The notes under the pieces: generated by a model
Database searches by the model: none
What the model was told of the DNA's origin: nothing
Seen by the model: the letters and a program-made list of their open reading frames with translations, nothing else
Part shown: positions 53,006 through 64,000 of the stretch, piece by piece
Layout of the letters: each line of letters opens with the position of its first letter
How positions within the stretch are numbered: position 1 is the first letter of the stretch
Program-made: the position numbers and the translations under genes
NCBI GenBank assembly: GCA_963691705.1
Contig: OY829539.1
Location: forward strand, 18,398,407 to 18,462,406
Length of the DNA stretch: 64,000 nt
Source: Viola odorata
Lineage: Eukaryota > Streptophyta > Magnoliopsida > Malpighiales > Violaceae
Direction of reading: 5' to 3'

Positions 53006-54766
53006 TCAATCCTGGGCGTCAGAGTTCTCCTGCCAAAGGTACTCCATCGAAGCCATCTCCCCTTTCTGCATTTCTATCTCAGCTTCTAAGGCGGTAATTC
53101 GGTTTTGCAATACCTGGCTCTTCCTATCTCCTAGATCTGCTCGAGTAGTCAAGACCCTTATCGTTGAATCCTTGTCTTGGATTATGGCACTCGAAGCTTC
53201 TTTCTTGCGGGTTTTGCTGCTCAAGCGTTCGTTGAAGGCCCTGAGGGCCACCTTCTGTTTTACTGCTTGTATCCGGACAAAATCCCTATGACGCCGGTGT
53301 ACCTCATTCTTCTGGACTTCTGCGTAGCATTGACGTGCTTCGGCAGTATCTCTTTCCTCTGTCCTTAGATCTCGCTCTTCCTGCACTACTCGCATTTGTT
53401 CTACCACTTGCGCGTAAGCCATAGCATCCATTCCTCCACTTACTTGCGATTCTCCTTCCTCTTCTATCGGTTTCTGATTTTCTGGGTGAGGCAAGACATT
53501 GCCGTTGACTCGCTGCAACCTCCACTGTGGATATTGCGGTATTGTTGCGGCAGGGGCGACACGTCCTTTGAGACAAAAGGGGTTGGCCCAATCTAGGGCG
53601 TACAACTGGATGTTCTGATTCTCTCCGGTGTGTGGTAGATCCGTTTTCGTCATGCCGAATGTTACTGGAATGATCTGGGTGATGCAAAACTGCCTGAGTA
53701 CGAGGGCAGGGCAGTAGTGAGCACATCCCCAAGCTCCGATTAGAGGAACCCAAGGTAGGGGTCCACAGCAGACGATAGGATCGGAGGTTCGTAGCCACTT
53801 GGCATGCCAACTAAAGTCTTCCTCTGAGAGGTTGATGAATCGGTTGATCCAGACGTCTTTATTTTCCATCTCCCATTTATCTGTGGTCATTGCATTGATA
53901 ACTCTGAGCAGAGGGCACGACCTGATGTAGCTCTCGAAGAAGATGGATTGATCAGGAATTTGCTTGAAGTGGCTGATCAACCATACTGTCAGTAGCTGGG
54001 CGCAGCAGGTGAGCCTCCCTTTCCCCTTCCTTCGGCAGGAGTCTAAGGAACGAAAGGTCTCGGCCAAGATGGCTGTTGTAGGATTGATGGCATTTACCTC
54101 CATCTCGTAAAAGATGTTGGCTGCTGAAGAGTCGATGGCGTTTCTCATCCTCGGAAAAAAGACGAATCCTACAATGGCGAAGGCCAGAATCCTTAAGCGC
54201 CTAGCTCCATTTGATAGCTGAAATCGTGCCTCGATATCCGACCAACACCAAACGTAGTCACCCTCCTTGACACGAGTAGGGATTCCTAATAGCTTGTCGA
54301 GTCTTATTTTTACACTTGTAGAGTCAAGTCGGACATTCTGGTAGATGATTGATATGGGTGATGTGAAGCACATCAAAGTTGAGTACTCCTCGAGTGTAGG
54401 AGTTAAGTCCACTCCCTTGTCAAAAGAGAAGCAATGATAGTAGGAATCCCAGAACTTCAGAGCTGCCCTGATACAACCCCAATCGGCCTTGACATCCACT
54501 AGGGTCAGTAGCTTTCCATAACTACCCTCAAACTGAGTCTCTTCGTCTTCAGTCAGCTCATTCCTTAACATCCGAATCCTAGTCAAATCAAAGTCTACAA
54601 CCTCTACTTTGATTTTAGTGGTGATGTCAGGGGCGAATCCCCGTTCTAACAGATCTCCTCGGGCAGCTTGATCGTCGAAGCTTCGTCCCCCGAAAATATC
54701 AAATGAAAGTAACGTAGGTGCTGTCATGGTGAATGAGCAAAATGGGTCGTGTAGGACAAACATCAA
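53006..54766 (-). CDS. OgA ORF1, Ogre-specific protein
   Basis: 586 codons, intact. The likely start is Met 14 (MTAPTLLSFDIFGG, 54727). Residues about 40-400 form the large domain found in the ORF upstream of gag in Ogre elements (a plant DUF7745-like family, from memory), with LTPTLEEYSTLM, KIRLDKLLGIP, LRILAFAIVGFVFFPR, RRKGKGRLTCCAQLLTVW and PWVPLIGAWGC. The region is rich in Trp and Cys. Residues about 444-586 are charged and probably coiled-coil (VVEQMRVVQEERDLRTEERD, ALEAEIEMQKGEM). No enzymatic motif. Its role is unknown. Confidence 0.88.
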   Translation of the reverse strand: MMFVLHDPFCSFTMTAPTLLSFDIFGGRSFDDQAARGDLLERGFAPDITTKIKVEVVDFDLTRIRMLRNELTEDEETQFEGSYGKLLTLVDVKADWGCIRAALKFWDSYYHCFSFDKGVDLTPTLEEYSTLMCFTSPISIIYQNVRLDSTSVKIRLDKLLGIPTRVKEGDYVWCWSDIEARFQLSNGARRLRILAFAIVGFVFFPRMRNAIDSSAANIFYEMEVNAINPTTAILAETFRSLDSCRRKGKGRLTCCAQLLTVWLISHFKQIPDQSIFFESYIRSCPLLRVINAMTTDKWEMENKDVWINRFINLSEEDFSWHAKWLRTSDPIVCCGPLPWVPLIGAWGCAHYCPALVLRQFCITQIIPVTFGMTKTDLPHTGENQNIQLYALDWANPFCLKGRVAPAATIPQYPQWRLQRVNGNVLPHPENQKPIEEEGESQVSGGMDAMAYAQVVEQMRVVQEERDLRTEERDTAEARQCYAEVQKNEVHRRHRDFVRIQAVKQKVALRAFNERLSSKTRKKEASSAIIQDKDSTIRVLTTRADLGDRKSQVLQNRITALEAEIEMQKGEMASMEYLWQENSDAQD

Positions 54767-55247
54767 AAATTTTAAGTGCTAAGTAAATGGTGTGTGTGAG
54801 AAATCCACAGTTTGTATAACAGGAAAAATCACGTCATCATACCAACAAGATAAATAGCCACGATAAACAGGTATAATCATGATGCACGTGCTGGGGCTCT
54901 GATTCTGACACCTCTAACTGGCTTGAATGGTTCCCGGATGATACCATGAAAAGGTCCCTAAAGTGTCGTCTGGCGTCCCCGATTCCTTACGAAATCGAGT
55001 AATCCTTTCAACTGGCTTTAGGGGTTCATCCGAGTTGGGATTGGTGAACACTACCTAAGACATGTGTCCTAGGGCGTCACTACTACCCTCCTATTTTGGT
55101 ATTGGTCCCCTGGGTGTAGGGCGCTATGATATGCATATGACAATTGATAAAGCAAATAAATGAACAGATCAGCAATTGATCAAAGCAAATAAATAAACAC
55201 ATAAACACCTCTCTAAAAAAGACAAAACCGGCTCCGACCCAAAAAGT
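54767..55247 (-). other. OgA untranslated leader
   Basis: Between PBS and ORF1. No ORF of note. Confidence 0.6.
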
Positions 55248-55266
55248 CCCCAGTGAAGTCGCCAAA
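55248..55266 (-). promoter_or_regulatory. OgA primer binding site
   Basis: The minus strand reads TTTGGCGACTTCACTGGGG, one base after the LTR end (GGGCGCGACA). It resembles the tRNA-Arg type site reported for Ogre elements, as I recall it. Confidence 0.85.
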
Positions 55267-56180
55267 CTGTCGCGCCCCCACGAAAATTAAAAACTCGCGA
55301 GTGTGCAACGAAATTTGGGACCTTACAATGCTCAGCGTAGACAGACACCTCGCAACATGCAATGAAGTCGCCACCCTAATTTGGTTGCTAGGCTTTAGGG
55401 AACCTTAATCGTCATGGCATAGGAAATATAATAAGTAAAAAAACTAAAGGCACAAAAAAGGGGTCTGGACCCCAGACAAAAGGTTCGGGGTCGTATTATG
55501 GTCTCGGGAAGGTGTTAGGCACCCGAGTCACATCCGAAAACGGTTACCGGTTGATGAGAGAGGTGTTTAAAAGGTGTTTTGATGAAAATGCGTTTTATTT
55601 TGAAAAAGGGGGCCCTCAGAGGAATCGTCACTTTAGCCTTTTCCACAATCGGGACCGTTCAAAAATAATAAAAAAGATCTTTCGGACGGGGTTACCGTTT
55701 ATCAAGATCAGTCTATTATTCTTGACCGTAACGTGATGGGACTGAATTTTCTGTAAGACTGAATGAGCGCCCTCTTATTTCATCATCGGGCCATGCATGA
55801 TTAGATTGATTGCTATGTGAACCTATCATGGATTGCTAACAGAGTACCAATTTTAAATGATTGGTTTTTGAAGTGGAAAACTGATGTGGGATCGAAAGTC
55901 CCCATGTACATGCAGTCAATATATGCGAGAATTTAAAATCACATGAATATGGCATTTGAAGCGACTCTTTAAACACGTTGTTCATGTGGGTTGATTTTAA
56001 TTCTAACAGTTCTATATATCATGCGTACGACTGCTATTTTACGAAAAAAGCGCTGAATAAATAAAAGGGAACGAAAGGCGTACTTTCGAGCGAAGCTTGA
56101 ATTTAAAACCTACAAAGTGAGAGTATTAGTGATAGCTTGAGAAAGAAGTAAACAATTTTATGAGTGCGACAATTTAAATG

Positions 56181-58697
56181 ACAGTTGATTGCATACGAGA
56201 AATGATGAATTTTGCGTATACGAAAGTGAGATGCTGGGTTTGACAAAAATGATGACAGTTGTTTGTATGCGAAAAATGATGGATTTTACGCGTACGAGAA
56301 TTTAAATGCTGAGCTGATTTGCATGCGATAAATGATTGATTTTACGCATACGAAATTTAAATGTTGGGTTGATCGTATGTGAAAAATGATTGATTTTACA
56401 CATACGAGAATTTAAATGCTATGGTGATTGCATGCGAAAAATGATTGATTTTACGCATGTGAGAATTTTAACAGTGCTACGTGATTGCATGCGAAAAATG
56501 ATTGATTTTAAGCATGTGAGAATTAAAATGCTACGTTGATTGCATGCAAAAAATGATTGATTTTAAGCATGTGAGAATCTAACATCTACGTGATTGCATG
56601 CGAAAAATGATTGATTTTAAGCATGCGAGAATTAAAATGCTACGTGATTGCATGCGAAAAATGATTGATTTTAAGCATGTGAGAATTAAAATGCTACGTT
56701 GATTGCATGCGAAAAATGATTGATTTTAAGCATGTGAGAATCTAACATCTACGTGATTGCATGCGAAGAATGATTGATTTTACGCATGTGAGAATTAAAA
56801 TGCTACGTTGATTGCATGCGAAAAATGATTGATTTTAAGCATGTGAGAATCTAACATCTACGTGATTGCATGCGAAGAATGATTGATTTTACGCATGTGA
56901 GAATTAAAATGCTACGTGATTGCATGCGAAAAATGATTGATTTTAAGCATGTGAGAATTAAAATGCTACGTGATTGCATGCGAAAAATGATTGATTTTAA
57001 GCATGTGAGAATCTAACATCTACGTGATTGCATGCGAAGAATGATTGATTTTACGCATGGGAGAATTTAATATCTACGTGATTGCATGCGAAAAATGATT
57101 GATTTTAAGCATGTGAGAATCTAACATCTATGTGATTGCATGCGAAGAATGATTGATTTTACGCATGTGAGAATTAAAATGCTACGTTGATTGCATGCGA
57201 AAAATGATTGATTTTAAGCATGTGAGAATCTAACATCTACGTGATTGCATGCGAAGAATGATTGATTTTACGCATGTGAGAATTAAAATGCTACGTTGAT
57301 TGCATGCGAAAAATGATTGATTTTAAGCATGTGAGAATCTAACATCTACGTGATTGCATGCGAAGAATGATTGATTTTACGCATGTGAGAATTAAAATGC
57401 TACGTGATTGCATGCGAAAAATGATTGATTTTAAGCATGTGAGAATTAAAATGCTACGTGATTGCATGCGAAAAATGATTGATTTTAAGCATGTGAGAAT
57501 TAAAATGCTACGTGATTGCATGCGAAAAATGGTTGATTTTAAGCATGTGAGAATCTAACATCTACGTGATTACATGCGAAGAATGATTGATTTTACGCAT
57601 GGGAGAATTTAATATCTACGTGATTGCATGCGAAAAATGATTGATTTTAAGCATGTGAGAATCTAACATCTACGTGATTGCATGCGAAGAATGATTGATT
57701 TTACGCATGGGAGAATTTAATATCTACGTTGATTACATGCGAAAAATGATTGATTTTAAGCATGCGAGAATTAAAATGCTACGTTGATTGCATGCGAAAA
57801 ATGATTGATTTTAAGCATGTGAGAATTAAAATGCTACGTTGATTGCATGCGAAAAATGATTGATTTTAAGCATGTGAGAATCTAACATCTACGTGATTGC
57901 ATGCGAAAAATGATTGATTTTAAGCATGCGAGAATTAAAATGCTACGTGATTGCATGCGAAAAATGATTGATTTTAAGCATGTGAGAATTAAAATGCTAC
58001 GTTGATTGCATGCGAAAAATGATTGATTTTAAGCATGTGAGAATCTAACATCTACGTGATTGCATGCGAAGAATGATTGATTTTACGCATGTGAGAATTA
58101 AAATGCTACGTTGATTGCATGCGAAAAATGATTGATTTTAAGCATGTGAGAATCTAACATCTACGTGATTGCATGCGAAGAATGATTGATTTTACGCATG
58201 TGAGAATTAAAATGCTACGTGATTGCATGCGAAAAATGATTGATTTTAAGCATGTGAGAATTAAAATGCTACGTGATTGCATGCGAAAAATGATTGATTT
58301 TAAGCATGTGAGAATCTAACATCTACGTGATTGCATGCGAAGAATGATTGATTTTACGCATGTGAGAATTAAAATGCTACGTGATTGCATGCGAAAAATG
58401 ATTGATTTTAAGCATGTGAGAATTAAAATGCTACGTGATTGCATGCGAAAAATGATTGATTTTAAGCATGTGAGAATCTAACATCTACGTGATTACATGC
58501 GAAGAATGATTGATTTTACGCATGGGAGAATTTAATATCTACGTGATTGCATGCGAAAAATGATTGATTTTAAGCATGTGAGAATCTAACATCTACGTGA
58601 TTGCATGCGAAGAATGATTGATTTTACGCATGGGAGAATTTAATATCTACGTTGATTACATGCGAAAAATGATTGATTTTAAGCATACGAGAATTTA
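56181..58697. repeat. 54-bp tandem array, about 46 copies
   Basis: Same unit and variants as 36752-37806. The block around 56600-57740 reappears in similar order around 57740-58690, including the rare GCATGCGAGAATT unit at about 56625, 57759 and 57913. That is evidence of block duplication by unequal exchange. Confidence 0.93.
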
Positions 58698-59773
58698 ACA
58701 GTTGGATAATTTGCAGAAAGTAGAGAGTTGATATTTGCGAAAAATAAAACAATTGATATTTGCAGAAAATAAAGCAGTTGATATTTGCGGAAGGATTTCC
58801 AGCAGTTGTGCGAAAAATTAAAGCAGTTGATATTGCGGAAAATAAAACAATTGATATTTGCAGAAAATAAAGCAGTTGATATTGCGGAAATTAAAGTGCG
58901 ACCGTCCATGTAGGCGGTAAAAATAAATAACTGAATTTTAGATTGCAGAAAATAAAGTGCGGAAATTTAAAGTGCTAAGAATTAAAACAGTTGATAAGTG
59001 CAGAAAATTAAACAGTTGATACGTGCAGAAAATTAAACAGTTGATAAGTGCAGAAAATTAAACAGTTGATAAGTGCAGAAAATTAAAAAGTTGATAAGTG
59101 CAGAAAATTAAACAGTTGATAATACGAGAAATTAACGTACGATGCGTACGAATTATTTTTACGAAAAACTTGCGATTTGAAATTTCGGAAAGAATTAAAA
59201 ATTGGAGGGACCTAATTGAAAACTTTGAAAACTTGGGAGGGGGGCCAAAACGGCGCCGTGTGATGAATAGGCATGGCACTATTCATCACCCCCTCCCTTG
59301 GTCGCTGGAGCTACTGCCGGCGACCCAACTCCGGCCACACTTGGCCGTTTTGAAAAATGGACGTACCGAAATGTTCGTCTGTTCGACGACTTTCCGACCG
59401 TATAAACCTCGATTTTTAGTTTGACTCGTACAAAATTTAATTTCGAAAAAACGACCGAACCGTTAATTATCGAAAACTAATTAATTCGAACAATCTAGCC
59501 AACGATTTTCAAAATTGAAAGCATGTATTTAATCTACATTACGTATGTGAATTAATAGCACAAAAACAATCAATTTATTTGCTCAAAATCAAGCCAAACG
59601 AAATTAAAGAAAACTTGCGCAGAAATACCGAAGATGAGCTAGAGAGAGAAAGCTCACATTTCAAACTTTGAACTGGACGATTGTCGCTCAATATGAGCAA
59701 GCTGATCAAGAGGGAGAAGGAGCAAGGGTTTCTTGCGATTTTTGGTGCCGTTTTTACGTTGAATGGGAGCTCC

Positions 59774-59781
59774 TATTTATA
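59774..59781 (-). promoter_or_regulatory. TATA box of OgA
   Basis: The minus strand reads TATAAATA inside the palindromic CTCCTATAAATAGGAG, in the 5' LTR. The transcribed stretch that follows is about 4.5 kb of LTR before the PBS, so the leader of the RNA would be unusually long. Confidence 0.75.
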
Positions 59782-60764
59782 GGAGAAAATCGCGTGGAGG
59801 AGAGGGAGAAGGAGCTGCGCGTGGTGGTGTTGTTCACGCTGGCGGGGCTACGGCCGTGAGGTGGCTGGGCTAGGGGCGTTGTGATGATGGCCGAGGGGAC
59901 AGGTAACGGCCGAGGGGACGGGAGTGAGCAGCTCGGTGGCTCGCTCCCCTGTTCACACACGTCCATGGCCGTTCGCGTGTGTCATGCACCATGCCCCTTT
60001 AATTTGTCAACCGTTGATCTGGTTGACTTTTCTTGAGTTGACCAGATCAACGGTTGTGATTAAAATGCCCTTTAATTTATTTAAATGGGCTCGAGCTGAG
60101 TCCTGCGAGCAAACGCTCGGACTTTTCGATCTGAGGGTACCAGCGCGTAGAGAAAAATATGACGGTTTTAACCGTATACAGCGAAGCATGAAAATTTCGC
60201 GTTTGACGCGTTTATTTTCGCGTTCAAAAGCGCGAAACGCGGGAACGGAAAAATAAAAACGTTACGCCGAAAATTACACGAAACGTTGTGTACTGTTGCG
60301 AGCAGAAAAAAAGCTAGCAACTAGTTGATGGAAAACATTTAAAAGTCAAGCTGTGGTTCGAGCAGACTTACTCGGGTCCAATAAAAGCTCGAATAAAAAT
60401 ATTAATAAAATAATAAAAATACTAAAAAATGCGCTAAAACCCTAAAAATCCTAAAATTCGTGAGATGACCAAAAATGCAGAAAAACTAGCATACGACTGC
60501 CGGATAGTCTAAAACGTGATTTTTTTAGGCTAAAAATAATATTAATAATAATAATGAAAATGCATGCCGAAAAATTGAAAATGCGATTTCGAAAGCTGAC
60601 GATGCTAACGACGATGCAAAAATGCAACGAAACACCTAAAAATGCTAGCGATAGTAAACTAACTACAGATGACTGTAAATCAAGTAAAAAAATGACTGCA
60701 AATTAAATAAATGACAGAAATGCTAAAATTGATTAAAAATGGCGTCAAAATTTGGGTATCAACA

Positions 60765-60769
60765 ATTGC
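60765..60769. repeat. Target site duplication of OgA, right
   Basis: ATTGC directly after the LTR end, equal to 35836-35840. Confidence 0.92.
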
Positions 60770-62209
60770 ATGTGAGCATACGAGCATTGGTGAATAATTA
60801 ACATGGCAAAAATTATGCAAATAGCATACGAATATTTCATACGATTTAAACACAAAAGTTTACGAAAAATAAATGGGTCGGGCCCCATATCTTTGGCCAA
60901 AAGAGCAGCTGGGCTTGGGATGAAATCAAGCCCAATTTTCATTTAAAACCAAGATGGGCTTGTGATGAAATCAAGCCCAACTTTCAATTAAAACCAAGAT
61001 GGGCTTGTGATGAAATCAAGCCCATTACCTTTCCTTCTTTCTTTCCCGCCTACACTCCCTCTTCTTCCTTTCTTTCTTCTTCCATCAACCCAATAGTAGC
61101 AATTTAAGCATGAAAATTAAAACATGATTTTATACTCCCAAAACCGACTCTATCAACACAACAGCATGCCAGCAGATCAATCCCACGAAAACAGCAAGAA
61201 TTTTTAAACAAAACAGTGGCAATTTTTTATGAGTGAAAAACAAGCTATTTAACATGCATATATGGCTATTAATTAGTCAAGACCTCATACAATCAAATTG
61301 AGGCAAGGGAAATGAAATTGGCATGAAAACTAAGCATGCCAGGAAAGTTTTAGCAATTTATTCATGCATTATAAGCAAAAACGAAAATTAAAGAGGGTTT
61401 AGAGAGAGAAAGCTTGATAAAAACTCACTTTGACTACTTCCTTCTGCTGGATTGATGTTATGATGAGAGGGTGCATCAACCCGTGGGTTTAAGGGTGGAA
61501 AGGGCCGGGTATTTATAGGAGGAGAATGTGTGGGGAGCACGTCGGGTGACGCGACCCTTTTTTGATTTATGTGGCTGGAAATGAACAGAGCATTCGGGAA
61601 GGGGTGACTGGCGTTCTAAAAGCAATGACAAGGCTCGATGACGAGGCCTTCTTCTAGAAGCCATGACGAGGTTGATTCCAGAACCATGACAAGGCTTCAA
61701 ATTTTGAAGAGGGAATGGTTTGCGGGAGAAGAAAAGGGAAGGGTTAAATGGTTTAATTCGGTGATCGTTGGATGGTTGACTAAGGATTTAGTCAACCAAT
61801 CCAACGGTTGATTAAAAAGAGAGAAGAAAAATGTTTAGTAATTATTATGGGTTCGATTTATCAGCGCGATGAAACCGGTGAAAAAATTCAAAAAAAAGCA
61901 ACTACGTTATAGAGAAAAATATGACAATTGAGATGATACGAACAAAATTTTGAGCTCGACTCTCTAAACGCATTTATTTTGACAGTGTCGAAAAAGCTCG
62001 TTCGGGGCCTAATAAGACTAAAAAAGTAAAAGAACCAAAATAATAGATAAAAATAAAAGAATATGAAAGGACTCGAGCTAGGCTGAGAGATCATTACGGT
62101 TAGTGAAAAATAAAAATAAAGCGACTATAATTGATTAAGCGTGTAAAAAAAATTGGGCATGCTATTTTGCAGGTGATTGAACGTGCCAGCGTCAAAATTC
62201 GGGTACCAA
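60770..62209 (-). repeat. OgB 3' LTR, right part
   Basis: Continues the LTR that stops at 35840, ends GGGTACCAACA. TATAAATA on the minus strand at 61510-61517 is its TATA box. About 255 bp upstream of it lies an imperfect hairpin (61764-61808; arms with GGTTGACTA/TAGTCAACC and GTTGGAT/ATCCAAC). 60910-61025 has 44-bp repeats of GATGAAATCAAGCCCA flanked by complementary GGGCTT. Confidence 0.85.
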
Positions 62210-64000
62210 CAGTTGCCCCCTCTTTACTGTCTGATAAAAAATACAGTGTAACTGAAATTTTTTATGAGCAGTAAAGATGGTTGCCCCAAGTACTTACCAC
62301 GTCTTGATTGCATCGTAACCTATTGTAAGAGAGAAAAACGTAAGTCGTGGAAATGTAAATGTTGTAGGGCGAGGGTAGCACTCGCAGTCCATACGCTTAG
62401 ACAGAAAGGTAAATGACGTAGGGCTAGGGTAGCACTCGCAGTCCGTACGATTTGACTGAAAGTAAATGACGTAGGGCGAGGGTAGCACTCGCAGTCCGTA
62501 CGATTTGACAGAAAGTAAATGACGTAGGGCGAGGGTAGCACTCGCAGTCCGTACGATTTGACTGAAAGTAAATGACGTAGGGCGAGGGTAGCACTCGCAG
62601 TCCGTACGATTTGACAGAAAGTAAATGACGTAAATGACGTAGGGCGAGGGTAGCACTCGCAGTCCGTACGATTTGACAGAAAGGTAAATGACGTAGGGCG
62701 AGGGTAGCACTCGCAGTCCGTGCGATTTTGACAGAAAGTAAATGACGTAGGGCGAGGGTAGCACTTGCAGTCTATGCGATTTTTGCAGGAAAAGTAGATT
62801 AAATCACTCAAGGAGGAGATAATAATTATGCAGAAAAGTAGTCGCTCAAGGAGGAGAATTTGGTTATGCAGAAAAGTAGTCGCTCAAGGAGGAGTATTTA
62901 GATAGACAGGAAAGTAGTCGCTCAAGGAGGAGTATTAATTATGAAAAATATAGGGAACTCCAGAAACAATGCCAATTGGGGGAAAATAAATGCAGACTAC
63001 TCGGATATTGAGGGAGAAGGCAGAAATGCAGAAATGTAAATGACAACTTCTCTGATAGTGAGGAAAAACGTAAATTGCAGAATTGTAAATGAGAATTAGA
63101 ACGTACCTTTGGCCTGATGTTAGTTGATAGTAACGTACCTTTGAGGGAAATGTCTCTGATAGTGAGGACGTTGATGATCTTCTCTGATAATGAGGATGGT
63201 TGTCTCTGATATTGAGGAAATGATGATCTTCTCTGATAATGAGGAAATGATGATCTCTGATACTGAAATAGGTTGTCTCTGATAGTGAGGATGTTTGACG
63301 ATCTCTGATAGTGAAATCGATTGTCTCTCATAGTGATGACGTTGATGATCTCTGATAATGAAATCGATTGTCTCTTGATAGTGAAGACGTTGATGATCTT
63401 CTCTGATAATGGGGAGATGTGATCTTCTCTGATAGTGAGGATGTTTGATGATCTTCTCTGATAGTGAGGAGGTTTGATGTCGTCTCTAATAATGAGGATG
63501 TTTGATGATCTTCTCTGATAATGAGGTTTGATGTCTTCTCTGATAATGAGGATAATGATGATCTTCTCTTCTCTGATAATGAGGAAAGTTGGTCTGGTGT
63601 TCTTTGATAATGAGGATAATGATGATCTTCTCTTCTCTGATACTGAGGAAAGTTGGTCTGGTCTTCTCTGATAATGAGGAAAATGATGATCTTCTCTTCT
63701 CTGATAATGAGGAAAGTTGATCTAGTCTTCTCTGATAATGAGGAAAATGATGATCTTCTCTTCTCTGATAATGAGGAAAGTTGATCTAGTCTTCTCTGAT
63801 AATGAGGAAAATGATGATCTTCTCTTCTCTGATAATGAGGAAAATGATGATTTTCTCTAATAATGAGGAGATGTGGTCTTCTCTGATAGTGAGGAAATGA
63901 TGATCTTCTCTTCTCTGATAATGAGGAAAGCTGATTGGATTTTAATGAAAATCCATGATGAGGGCATTACAACGATTTTTCATTGAAGACCCAATGGCGA
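62210..64000 (-). other. OgB 3' untranslated region with tandem repeats
   Basis: The polypurine-like wording at 62210-62229 matches OgA's. 62364-62790 has eight 53-bp units (GTAGGGCGAGGGTAGCACTC plus GCAGTCCGTACGATTTGAC). 62800-62940 has about 40-bp units of AGTAGTCGCTCAAGGAGGAG. 63130-63930 is dense CTCTGATAATGAGGAAA-type repeats, regular at about 64 bp from 63660 to 63840. ORFs here (for example 62294-62811) only reflect the repeats. The window ends inside this region. Confidence 0.85.

Larger units (their letters stand above)
35841..60764 (-). mobile_element. OgA: nearly complete Ogre/Tat-type retrotransposon
   Basis: 24,924 bp with 4,081- and 5,497-bp LTRs, both TGTCGCGCC...ATCAACA on the + strand, and a perfect ATTGC duplication. 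Minus-strand order: LTR, PBS 55266-55248, leader, ORF1 54766-53006, gag 52405-51104, gag C-terminal region 51100-49505, protease 49405-47885, intron 47888-47742, RT/RNase H/RNase H/integrase 47740-44303, 4.4-kb 3' untranslated region, polypurine tract, LTR. The extra ORF before gag, the intron before RT, the very long LTRs and repeats before the 3' LTR define the Ogre lineage. Three stops interrupt one otherwise continuous frame, so the copy is probably inactive though young. Confidence 0.95.
55268..60764 (-). repeat. OgA 5' LTR
   Basis: 5,497 bp, collinear with 35841-39921 and nearly identical outside the arrays. The 54-bp array is 2.5 kb here. Contains the promoter that would drive the element. 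Confidence 0.95.
34802..64000 (-). mobile_element. OgB: Ogre/Tat-type element, 3' part, interrupted
   Basis: Its 3' LTR is 34802-35840 plus 60770-62209, split by OgA. The LTR starts TGTCGCACA on the + strand and ends GGGTACCAACA at 62209, paralleling OgA (TGTCGCGCC ... GGTATCAACA). Inside the element, 62210 to the window end is the untranslated region upstream of the 3' LTR, holding tandem repeats. Its coding part lies beyond the window. It was inserted into the Athila element at 34801/34802; the partner of the preceding TGCTG should lie past the far LTR. Confidence 0.8.

Noticed and set aside
36752..58697. Regular 54-bp repeats, CRISPR-like at first sight
   Set aside because: Units are contiguous without unique spacers, lie inside LTRs of a plant retrotransposon, and no cas genes exist.
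35841..60764. Possible pararetrovirus (caulimovirid) origin for the RT region
   Set aside because: Integrase with a D, D-35-E pattern, LTRs, target duplication and Ogre-type ORF1 are present, and no movement protein is seen.
62294..62811. Two overlapping long minus frames with a repeated CECYPRPTSFT motif
   Set aside because: Produced by 53-bp tandem repeats free of stops in more than one frame. No other evidence of coding.

Overview
The window is plant nuclear DNA, most likely from a eudicot with a repeat-rich genome. It holds one well-preserved, intron-rich cellular gene on the + strand (an importin-5 type nuclear transport receptor, start 6226, stop 13471, 20 coding exons, 1,124 codons). 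Almost everything else is LTR retrotransposon sequence or AT-rich repeats. GT-AG introns, an AAACCCTAA box upstream of the start, Athila-, chromovirus- and Ogre-like polyproteins and plant-type primer binding sites (PBS) point to a higher plant. I cannot name the species.

Layout. 1-2270: remnant of a minus-strand Ty3/gypsy gag with its leader. 2330-4160: a degenerate array of roughly 300-bp units with a younger 95-bp triplication. 4560-4640: short palindromic units. 6060-13830: the importin gene. 13.8-19.87 kb: AT-rich intergenic DNA with local duplications. 19871-31649: a minus-strand non-autonomous Ty3/gypsy element ('E2'; gag and protease remain, RT/RNase H/integrase are gone). Its 5' LTR was invaded by a second non-autonomous element ('E1', 25025-31608; 1,189- and 1,166-bp LTRs; target duplication GGCTG). 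31650-34801: a broken plus-strand Athila-type element with a tRNA-Asp-type PBS. 34802 to beyond the window end: a minus-strand Ogre/Tat-type element ('OgB'). Its 3' LTR was split by a nearly complete Ogre-type element ('OgA', 35841-60764, 24.9 kb, target duplication ATTGC).

OgA is the best preserved mobile element. On the minus strand it reads: 5' LTR (5,497 bp), PBS, ORF1, gag, a gag C-terminal region with an internal duplication, protease, a 147-nt intron, RT, degenerate RNase H, second RNase H, integrase, a 4.4-kb 3' untranslated region full of tandem repeats, polypurine tract, 3' LTR (4,081 bp). All gag-pol segments lie in one reading frame, broken by three stop codons and the intron, and the intron removes exactly 49 codons. 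The LTRs differ in length mainly because a 54-bp tandem array has about 46 units in one and about 20 in the other.

Nesting gives a relative history: Athila first, then OgB and E2 into it, then OgA into OgB and E1 into E2. The most unusual content is E1. It carries an acidic gag-like ORF and, in the same frame after a single stop, a second ORF of unknown function built from about 364-bp repeats with the motif AQFSW. Its LTRs carry a cluster of GCGTGATCACGC-type palindromes.
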